Shown here: positions 1 through 5,188 of the stretch, piece after piece
How the letters are laid out: each line of letters opens with the position of its first letter
How positions within the stretch are numbered: position 1 is the stretch's first letter
NCBI GenBank assembly: GCA_016179165.1
Contig: JACORX010000428.1
Coordinates: forward strand, 1-7,025
Length of the DNA: 7,025 bases
From: Candidatus Rokuibacteriota bacterium
Lineage (GTDB): Bacteria; Methylomirabilota; Methylomirabilia; Rokubacteriales; CSP1-6
Direction: 5' to 3'
Program-made: the position numbers and the translations under genes
Notes under the pieces: generated by a model
Told to the model about the DNA's origin: nothing
Seen by the model: the letters and a program-made list of their open reading frames with translations, nothing else
Databases searched by the model: none

Positions 1-18
1 CGGCTCGTCCGCCGCTCC

Positions 19-921
19 TCACGTCCCGCCGCGTCTCGGGATCTTGTTCTTCACCGGCGGGATCGACTTCAGATACTCGTAGATCGCGGTGAGGTCGGCC
101 TCCGTGAGGTTCTTGTACCCCACCGTCGTGCCCAGGATCAGCTCGCCCATCAAGCCGCCGGAGATCTCGCCGTTGGGACGGGCGCCCGACCGCATGTAGC
201 CGCCGAAGTCCTGCAACGACCACTTGCCGATCCCCGTCTCGGGATCCGGGGTGATGTTCGCTACCTTCGAGTTCTCCGGCCCGTTCGGGTTGCCCGCAAG
301 GAATCGGCTCGTGTCGGGCGCGTAGGTCGCGGTGCGTGGTGTGTGGCACTCGCCGCAATGGCCCAGCGTGCGCACCAGGTACTCCCCGCGCGCCACTCCC
401 GATGCGGGTGCGGTCGGTGGCGGCGTCTCGCGCGGCGCGAACGCCACGAGCCAGGCGGGCAGGAAGACCGTGTCGAACAGCGGGACCGTGATTCTCTTCG
501 GTTGGTTCGCGCGCGTGACCGGACGTATCATCTTGAGATAGGCGACCAGCGCTCGGAGGTCTTCCTCGGCGACGCCGTTGAAGAGGGTGAACGGGTGCAC
601 GGGCACCAGACGATCGCCGTTGGGCCGGCGGCCCAGCCGGATCGCATTGATGATGTCGTCGTCGCTCCATTTGCCGATCCCGGTCTCCGGATCCGGCGTG
701 ATGTTCGCCGAGAACACCGTCCCGAAGGGCCCGTCGTACGGCCGGCCGCCGCTGTTCACCGGCCGCCCCTTGGGGGTGTGACAGGCGCAGCCGCCCGCCG
801 CCCCGAAGAGGTACTTGCCTCGGGCCTCGAGTTCGGAGGCTGCCTCGACGCGCGCGGCGCCGGTCCAAACGGCGACAGCCAGGACGACGATGAGCATGAT
901 CCTCGCTCGCATCCGTACCAT
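19..921 (-). CDS. Exported diheme c-type cytochrome (tandem cytochrome c domains)
   Basis: A 300-residue periplasmic electron carrier. Residues 1-27 form a signal peptide: an Arg-rich start, a hydrophobic stretch at 9-20, and a likely cleavage site after VEA (25-27). Two cytochrome c domains follow. Domain 1 (about 35-135) has C45-A-C47-H48, one residue shorter than CXXCH. Domain 2 (about 178-290) has a normal C189-G-E-C192-H193. Each domain carries an identical 14-residue segment, NITPDPETGIGKWS (73-86 and 222-235), and ends in a DLxAxxxYLK-type helix. Anchoring on the shared RPNG (99-102, 248-251) aligns H109 with M258, the probable axial Met of domain 2. Similar diheme proteins serve as electron-transfer subunits of periplasmic dehydrogenases, but no dehydrogenase lies in this window, so the partner is unknown. 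The ATG at 921 is preceded by AAAGGAG with 11 nt spacing; Met4 is an alternative start. The stop is TGA. Confidence 0.9.
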   Translation of the reverse strand: MVRMRARIMLIVVLAVAVWTGAARVEAASELEARGKYLFGAAGGCACHTPKGRPVNSGGRPYDGPFGTVFSANITPDPETGIGKWSDDDIINAIRLGRRPNGDRLVPVHPFTLFNGVAEEDLRALVAYLKMIRPVTRANQPKRITVPLFDTVFLPAWLVAFAPRETPPPTAPASGVARGEYLVRTLGHCGECHTPRTATYAPDTSRFLAGNPNGPENSKVANITPDPETGIGKWSLQDFGGYMRSGARPNGEISGGLMGELILGTTVGYKNLTEADLTAIYEYLKSIPPVKNKIPRRGGT

Positions 922-975
922 CGCTCTCGCGTCTCCTTTGATCCCGATGACGCCGCGAATCCGGGCTGCCCGACG

Positions 976-992
976 TCCCGCGCGGGAGCATA
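976..992 (-). promoter_or_regulatory. Candidate promoter/operator upstream of the cytochrome gene
   Basis: TCCCGCGCGGGA (976-987) is a perfect 12-bp palindrome. On the minus strand it lies directly downstream of a -10-like hexamer, TATGCT (992-987), sharing one base with it. This is about 55 bp upstream of the cytochrome ATG. A repressor bound here would cover the expected transcription start. No convincing -35 box is present, and GC-rich palindromes arise by chance in such DNA, so this is only a candidate. Confidence 0.25.
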
Positions 993-1057
993 GCGTGCCT
1001 TGACGGGGTCCCCAGGGTCGGGCCCGAGGGCGGCCGATGCGCCCGGCCGAGCCCGGG

Positions 1058-1092
1058 TTGGACCTGGCATAGGGTCCGCACTTGGACCTGGC
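1058..1092. repeat. Short direct repeat, 11 bp, two copies
   Basis: TTGGACCTGGC occurs at 1058-1068 and again at 1082-1092, a period of 24 bp (about two helical turns plus). It lies in the noncoding gap. Two copies on the same face of the helix could suit a DNA-binding protein, but a small chance duplication is equally possible. Confidence 0.35.
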
Positions 1093-1326
1093 GCCGGTGC
1101 CCCGTGCGGATTCGGCCCTCCGGCAACTCCCCCCGAGAGCCCAGGGATCAGGAGCCGATGAGCGCGATCCTAGCCGCGGAGGGCCGTGCGGTCAAGGACC
1201 GCGACCACCAGGACCGTGTCGAGAAGAGGCTTTGTGTTCTCTGCGCTCCCGCGCCGTAGCGGGCGGCGTAGCGACGGAGGTGTCCGAGAACGCGCCGGGC
1301 GGGAGACCCCGCACGGTATACCGAGG

Positions 1327-2259
1327 CTAGGCCGTGGCCGCCCGCGGTGGACCGTCGGCGTACGGCTTGAGCGCGGCGTACACAGCGAACAGCATCGGCG
1401 TCGAGATGCCGTGCCGCTCCCCAAGCCGCACGGCGTGCCCGTGCAGCGCGTCGAGCTCCAAGCGTTTGCCCTCCGCCAGGTCGTGGTGGAGCGAGGAAGT
1501 AAAGGCGGCTCCGAGATTGTCGAGCATTCCCATGGCGGTATCCGCCAGGTCCTCACCGAGTCCTGCCCCGGCCGCGTTCCCCAGCGCCACCATCTCGGCG
1601 AGCATGAGGCGGTACATCGCCCTGGTCTCGGGCACGGCCCGGACGACGCCGGCGGGGGAGCGCGTCAGCGCCGTCATGCCGGCGTGCGCGGCGATGAACA
1701 TGTACTTTTCCCACAGGACCCGAAGCATGTTGGCCGAGATCTCGGCCTGGATCCCGGCCCGCTCGCAGGCCTGGAGAAATGCGCGCGCCCGCTCGCTCTC
1801 GCGACCGTCCATCTCACCGAAGACCATTCGGCCCAGGAACCTGTGGCTGACGATGCCCGGCGCCTCGATCGTCGACAGCACTTGGGCGACTCCTCCCATC
1901 ACGTGACCGGGCCCCAGGATGCGCTCGAGCCTCTCCTCGTTGTCCACGCCGTTCTGGACCGGCAGCACGCCGGTGTCCGGCCCCACGACGGGCTTGATGG
2001 CTTCGCCCGCGCTCACGGTGTCGAAGGACTTGACGCAGAAGAGGACCAGATCGGCGGGCGGCAGGCCGTCGAGCCGCTCGACCGCGGGCGCCCGGACCAC
2101 CCACTCGCCGTCGATGGCCGACTTCACGCGGAGACCCTGCGCCCGAATGGCCTCCAGGTGCGCGCCGCGCGCCACGAAGGTGACGTCCTCCCCCGCCCGC
2201 GCGAGCTTCGCCCCGAAGTACCCGCCGGTGCCGCCCGATCCCATCACGACGATGCGCAT
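1327..2259 (-). CDS. 2-dehydropantoate 2-reductase family protein (ApbA/PanE)
   Basis: A 310-residue cytoplasmic oxidoreductase. The family member PanE reduces 2-dehydropantoate to pantoate with NADPH, for pantothenate and CoA synthesis. The N-terminal Rossmann domain has G7-S-G9-G-T-G12. V76-K77-S78 and V101-Q-N-G104 match conserved positions in the family. The helical C-terminal domain has catalytic-type K185 in WEK, plus S256 and E268 with the same 12-residue spacing as PanE Ser244/Glu256. The two pantoate-contacting Asn residues that follow the Lys in E. coli PanE (four and eight residues after it) are I189 and A193 here. A related subfamily often annotated as PanE shares this WEK..F/I..A..G.TALTR pattern, so the true substrate may be another 2-oxo acid. 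The ATG at 2259 has a strong GGGAGGAG Shine-Dalgarno, 6 nt away. The stop is TAG. The gene is divergent from the phosphatase gene. Confidence 0.9.
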   Translation of the reverse strand: MRIVVMGSGGTGGYFGAKLARAGEDVTFVARGAHLEAIRAQGLRVKSAIDGEWVVRAPAVERLDGLPPADLVLFCVKSFDTVSAGEAIKPVVGPDTGVLPVQNGVDNEERLERILGPGHVMGGVAQVLSTIEAPGIVSHRFLGRMVFGEMDGRESERARAFLQACERAGIQAEISANMLRVLWEKYMFIAAHAGMTALTRSPAGVVRAVPETRAMYRLMLAEMVALGNAAGAGLGEDLADTAMGMLDNLGAAFTSSLHHDLAEGKRLELDALHGHAVRLGERHGISTPMLFAVYAALKPYADGPPRAATA

Positions 2260-2324
2260 CGGTCTCCTCCCGGTCGAAGCGTCGCACGGCTGTCAAGCTG
2301 CGCGTGTGCTACGCTTCGAAGCAC
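2260..2324. promoter_or_regulatory. Divergent intergenic region with inverted repeats and candidate plus-strand -10
   Basis: These 65 bp must hold the 5' signals for both the ApbA-family gene (left) and the phosphatase gene (right). TCGAAGCGT (2274-2282) is the exact inverse of ACGCTTCGA (2311-2319), with 28 nt between. The right arm also overlaps GCTTCGAAGC, a 10-bp palindrome (2313-2322), and GTGCT/AGCAC (2306-2310, 2320-2324) flank it. An extended -10-like TGCTACGCT (2307-2315) would start plus-strand transcription close to the ATG at 2325. A minus-strand TTGACA (2296-2291) has no matching -10. The repeats may form a shared operator; this is inference from symmetry only. Confidence 0.35.
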
Positions 2325-3125
2325 ATGGTCGATCCCTTCCTGGAGGTCGCGGTGGACGCCGCCAGGCGCGCCGGCGGCCTCCTTCTCGGACGCTTGGGCG
2401 CCCTCCGTCAGATCGACTACAAGGGCAGCCCGAGCAACATCGTCACCGAGATGGACCGCCAGGCCGAGGCGCTCATCGTCGAATGCATCGGGCGGCGCTT
2501 CCCGGACCACGCCATCCTGGCAGAAGAAGGCGGAGGGCATGCAGGCTCCTCGGCCCATCGCTGGATCGTCGATCCTCTCGACGGCACGACCAACTACGCC
2601 CATGGGATGCCCTTCTTCGCCGTCTCCATCGCCCTCGAGATCGACGGGATCGTGGCCCTGGGCGTCGTGTACGACCCCAACCGCGAGGAGTGCTTCACCG
2701 CGCGGCGCGGACACGGCGCCTTTCTCAACGGGGCGTCCATCCGCGTCTCCGAGACGCCCACGCTCGACGAAAGCCTTCTGTCCACCGGGTATCCGTACGA
2801 CATCCGCAAGATCCGCGACAACAACCTGGCCGAGCATGCGGCCTTCATGGTCCGCTGCAGGAGCGTGCGGGAGATGGGCTCGGCCGCCATCAACCTCGCC
2901 CTCGTCGCCGCCGGCCGCCTCGACGCATTCTGGGAGCTCAAGCTCGGACCATGGGACGTGGCCGCGGGATGTCTCATGGTCGAGGAGGCGGGAGGCCGCG
3001 CGACGAATCCCGAGGGCGGTCCCGTGGATCTCGATTCACCGTCAGTCGTCGCGTCCAACGGGAGGATCCACGGCGAGATGCTGGCAACCCTCAAAGAGGT
3101 CCGCGGTCAGTCGCCGAGGACGTAG
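2325..3125 (+). CDS. suhB: Inositol monophosphatase family protein (SuhB-like)
   Basis: A 266-residue Mg2+-dependent phosphatase of the IMPase/FBPase/CysQ superfamily, which removes phosphate from inositol 1-phosphate or related small molecules. Metal-site motifs are all present: E67-E68 in ILAEEGG, D83-P-L-D86-G-T-T in WIVDPLDGTTN, and W210-D211-x-A-A-G in the C-terminal half. The VTEMD segment (D44) and K33 match the conserved N-terminal region. Length is almost that of E. coli SuhB (267). The frame opens at a GTG at 2304, but that start adds seven non-family residues and lacks a Shine-Dalgarno. The ATG at 2325 begins MVDPFLEVAVDAARRAG, the usual family start, although only a weak GAAG precedes it. 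Some homologues are histidinol-phosphatases, so substrate is not settled. The stop TAG lies inside the end of the convergent gene, a 19-bp overlap. Confidence 0.93.
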   Translation: MVDPFLEVAVDAARRAGGLLLGRLGALRQIDYKGSPSNIVTEMDRQAEALIVECIGRRFPDHAILAEEGGGHAGSSAHRWIVDPLDGTTNYAHGMPFFAVSIALEIDGIVALGVVYDPNREECFTARRGHGAFLNGASIRVSETPTLDESLLSTGYPYDIRKIRDNNLAEHAAFMVRCRSVREMGSAAINLALVAAGRLDAFWELKLGPWDVAAGCLMVEEAGGRATNPEGGPVDLDSPSVVASNGRIHGEMLATLKEVRGQSPRT

Positions 3126-3562
3126 CGCACGCCGCCCACCAAGAGCCTCGGCGGCCCGCCCCCCGGCTGTACCTCCACGCGATGGAGCAGCTGCCACGCC
3201 GCCGCGCGGCTGAACCGCGCGTCGAAGCGGCCGCCCTTGACCCTGCAGTACGGCACATCCCCCTCCCGCAGCCTGAGGCTCCCGGGGTCGAGCGCCTCGC
3301 GGTTTCCGTCACTCAACCAGAGTGCGAAGGCATCCCCGTCGGCCTCGAATCGGATGACGGCGAACGGCGCGTCCTCGACCTCCACCGGCACCCGCACCGG
3401 GCCGATCTGGAGAAAGTGGCCGGCCGCGTCCACCTGGAGGCCCTGGTGCAGGCTCGCGAGGATGCCCTCGTGGCATACCTCCTCGCCCTCGTGGAACCAT
3501 TCCCCGTCGCGGTCGATCCGAAGCCGCGGCAGCTTCCAGGTCGAGGAATCGCTCGACGTCAT
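3107..3562 (-). CDS. DUF1285-like protein of unknown function
   Basis: A 151-residue soluble protein without signal peptide or membrane segment. Its pattern fits DUF1285: an N-terminal IDRDGEWFHEG block (16-26), a middle with VEVEDAPFAVI (60-70), then a PYCRVKGGRFDARFSRAAAW segment (104-123) and a C-terminal GGVRYVLGD. Family structures are known from structural genomics, but no biochemical function is established. It is somewhat shorter than the members I recall (about 180). The ATG at 3562 has no clear Shine-Dalgarno, and no ATG, GTG or TTG occurs in frame between it and the upstream TAG, so translation may depend on reinitiation from the M20 gene 57 nt upstream. Its last 19 bp overlap the end of the convergent phosphatase gene. 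Assignment rests on remembered family patterns, not on a search. Confidence 0.7.
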   Translation of the reverse strand: MTSSDSSTWKLPRLRIDRDGEWFHEGEEVCHEGILASLHQGLQVDAAGHFLQIGPVRVPVEVEDAPFAVIRFEADGDAFALWLSDGNREALDPGSLRLREGDVPYCRVKGGRFDARFSRAAAWQLLHRVEVQPGGGPPRLLVGGVRYVLGD

Positions 3563-3619
3563 CAGGAAAACGCCGCGGCGCAGGAGAGGACCGTTCCCTG
3601 CGGGCTGTCCACCATCGAT

Positions 3620-4849
3620 CTACGCTTCGAGGTACTTCAAAGCTGCGGCTGTGTAAATTCGTGCCGCGTCGCCTATTTCCTTCGCTTCAACGTACTCGTC
3701 GACCTGGTGGGGGATGAGGCGGCTGCCCGGGCCGCAGGTGACGATGGGGATCCCGAGTTCCATCCTCAATATGGTCCCGTCGGTCGAGCCGGGGACGCCG
3801 CCGTAACGGGGCGCGGATCCGGTGGCCTTCCTCACGCCGTAGATCATGGCCTGGACCACCGCCTCCGACTTCTCCACCTTGGTCGCGAGCCGGAAGGCAT
3901 TGAGCGCCTCCCACTCGATCCTGACGCCGGGCACGGCGGCCTCGGCCTGCCTGCACAGCGCCTCGATCTCGTCCTCGACGCCCTCCGACGAGATCCCTGA
4001 GGTCAGACGCACGTCGAGAGTCATTTCGGCGACGGCCGGGATGACATTGGACTGGGGCGCTCCCACGCCGCGCGGCGGGCCCTGGACGATGGTGGGCGTC
4101 ACCGTGGGTGGCTTGAGATAGCGGCTCTTCTGACACTGCTTGCGCAGCCGCTTCTCGAGCGCGGGCACCTGGGCAAGGATGGCGCCGAGCGCCGTCAGCG
4201 GGTTGATGCCCGCCTCGGGCATCGCGCCGTGGGCCATCTTGCCGCGGGCCCGGATCCGCGCCCACACCACGCCGCGCTGCTCGAGGCAGAGCTCGTTCTC
4301 CTCAGGCTCGCAGACGATCGCGGCATCCAGCTCCCGGCCGGCCGCGGTCTTGACCAGATGGCGTACGCCCATCATGCCGTCTTCCTCGTCGACGAGGGCA
4401 CCCACCACGAGCTTGCCCTTGGGCGTGACGCCCGCGCGCTTGAAGGCCGCGAGCGCGACCATGGCGGCGGCGAGCCCGCTCTTCATGTCGGCTGCGCCTC
4501 GCCCGTAAATGCGCCCGCCGCTCATCTCGGCGGCGAAGGGCGGCCGCGTCCAGTCCTTGGGGTCCCCCTCCGTCACGACGTCGGTATGGCCCTCGAGAAG
4601 AAGGCAGCGGCGTCCCGGCCCCTTATCACCGACCCAGGCCAGGACATTCGGACGGCCCGGCGCCACCTCCTGAATCTCGACGGGCAATCCCTCGCGCCTG
4701 AACCAGGACTCGACGAAGGCGGCGACCTGCGCTTCATTGGCGCCGGGCTCGCCGGAGCGGTAGACGCTCGGGATGCGGACGAGGGCGCGAGTGAGCTCCA
4801 CCGCCTCCTCGGCGTTAATACGCTCGAAGACGCGCGAGAGCAGGCTCAC
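3620..4849 (-). CDS. M20 family metallopeptidase (ArgE/DapE/ACY1/CPG2 type)
   Basis: A 409-residue cytoplasmic zinc-dependent amidohydrolase that cleaves amide bonds of N-acyl amino acids or short peptides. The di-zinc set is complete: H88 and D90 in LLEGHTDVV, the bridging D121 in GRGAADMKSG, the catalytic base and ligand pair E155-E156 in DEED, E181 in VCEPE, and H381 in LIPHQVDEYV. The inserted dimerisation domain (about 190-305) carries GKMAHGAMPEAGINPL with H207. These motifs do not separate acetylornithine deacetylase, succinyl-diaminopimelate desuccinylase or carboxypeptidase, and no arginine or lysine genes are adjacent, so no symbol is given. The start is GTG at 4849, 12 nt after the upstream TAG, which is in the same frame and so blocks any longer start. 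GGAG lies about 15 nt away, a poor spacing. The stop is TAG. Confidence 0.92.
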   Translation of the reverse strand: MSLLSRVFERINAEEAVELTRALVRIPSVYRSGEPGANEAQVAAFVESWFRREGLPVEIQEVAPGRPNVLAWVGDKGPGRRCLLLEGHTDVVTEGDPKDWTRPPFAAEMSGGRIYGRGAADMKSGLAAAMVALAAFKRAGVTPKGKLVVGALVDEEDGMMGVRHLVKTAAGRELDAAIVCEPEENELCLEQRGVVWARIRARGKMAHGAMPEAGINPLTALGAILAQVPALEKRLRKQCQKSRYLKPPTVTPTIVQGPPRGVGAPQSNVIPAVAEMTLDVRLTSGISSEGVEDEIEALCRQAEAAVPGVRIEWEALNAFRLATKVEKSEAVVQAMIYGVRKATGSAPRYGGVPGSTDGTILRMELGIPIVTCGPGSRLIPHQVDEYVEAKEIGDAARIYTAAALKYLEA

Positions 4850-4861
4850 AGCGGAGCGGGG

Positions 4862-5164
4862 CTACTCCAGCGGGAAGGAGAGGATGATCGCGTCGAGTCG
4901 GATCACGCGGTGCTCCTCGCCTGCCAGGTAGAAGAAGTGGCCTTCAATCTCCTCGGGGTTCTCCTCGAACGCGACGACGCTCTTGATCGCCGGCATCTCG
5001 CGGAAGGCGTTCGCGCCCTCGTCGAAGCCGTCCCCTCGCCCGGTCACCTCGCCGTAGCGGATGGGCGAGCCCTTGGGACAGTGGACGCGCACGTCGGCCG
5101 GCGGCTCCGGCATGAGTCGGACGAGCAGATTGATTCCGAAGACCTGAAAGGGTATCGGGTTCAT
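4862..5164 (-). CDS. Small protein resembling a divergent GroES-fold (Cpn10-like) domain
   Basis: A 100-residue acidic protein that I cannot assign with certainty. Its length and motif order follow GroES: an initial strand INLLVRLMPE (11-20), a shortened region where the GroES mobile loop would be, then RYGEVTGRGDGFDEG (36-50) like the GEV..VG.G....G strand. MPAIKSVVAFEEN (57-69) resembles the K.GD.V.F strand, and EEHRVIRLDAIILSF (83-97) resembles the terminal EEYLILRESDILA strand. The hydrophobic IVL tripeptide that binds GroEL is absent; the loop reads PADVRVHCPKG. It may therefore be a GroES-fold protein with another partner. No groEL is adjacent. It lies 24 nt after rmuC and 12 nt before the M20 gene. 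No Shine-Dalgarno precedes the ATG. The stop is TAG. It is a confident gene by fit and composition; the fold call is inference. Confidence 0.75.
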   Translation of the reverse strand: MNPIPFQVFGINLLVRLMPEPPADVRVHCPKGSPIRYGEVTGRGDGFDEGANAFREMPAIKSVVAFEENPEEIEGHFFYLAGEEHRVIRLDAIILSFPLE

Positions 5165-5170
5165 GCGGTC

Positions 5171-5179
5171 ATCGTATCA
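5171..5179 (-). promoter_or_regulatory. Candidate extended -10 promoter for the GroES-like gene
   Basis: On the minus strand TGATACGAT (5179-5171) fits the extended -10 form TGnTAnnAT. Six nt separate it from the ATG at 5164, so initiation at the usual distance would begin at or next to the start codon, giving a leaderless message. This agrees with the lack of a Shine-Dalgarno. No good -35 is seen at 17 bp spacing. It sits in the 24-nt gap after the rmuC stop. Confidence 0.35.
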
Positions 5180-5188
5180 CAATCGCGA

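Larger units (their letters stand above)
922..1326. other. Intergenic region with no credible gene (405 bp)
   Basis: Both flanking genes point leftward, so this is the upstream region of the cytochrome gene and the downstream region of the ApbA-family gene. Short ORFs cross it on both strands, but their translations are Arg/Pro/Gly-rich and resemble nothing I recognise. It holds a 12-bp palindrome near the cytochrome start, an 11-bp direct repeat around 1058-1092, and a GC-only hairpin at 1299-1312 (5-bp stem, 4-nt loop) without a following T run. I see no tRNA, riboswitch or strong intrinsic terminator. Confidence 0.7.

Noticed and set aside
1299..1312. Hairpin after the ApbA-family gene as an intrinsic terminator
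   Set aside because: The stem is only 5 bp with a 4-nt loop and no T run follows on the minus strand.
1082..1330. Plus-strand 82-codon ORF in the intergenic gap
   Set aside because: Low-complexity Arg/Pro/Gly composition, no ribosome site or recognisable family, and it ends inside the opposing gene's stop region.
2291..2296. Minus-strand TTGACA as a -35 box for the ApbA-family gene
   Set aside because: At 16-18 bp spacing there is no -10-like hexamer, only GC-rich sequence running into the Shine-Dalgarno.
2304..2324. GTG at 2304 as start of the phosphatase
   Set aside because: It adds seven non-family residues, lacks a Shine-Dalgarno and lies within the inverted repeats; the ATG at 2325 matches the family N-terminus.
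1186..3213. Long plus-strand ORF of 675 codons
   Set aside because: It runs antisense to the ApbA-family gene and out of frame through the phosphatase gene; its translation is Arg/Pro/Ser-rich with no family pattern. A high-GC shadow.
1919..4000. Long plus-strand ORF of 693 codons
   Set aside because: Covers three well-supported genes in wrong frames; composition is typical of a shadow ORF.
5164..5172. Minimal upstream ORF (ATG ACC GCA TGA) overlapping the GroES-like start
   Set aside because: Three codons in another frame overlapping the ATG; no ribosome site, and easily due to chance.
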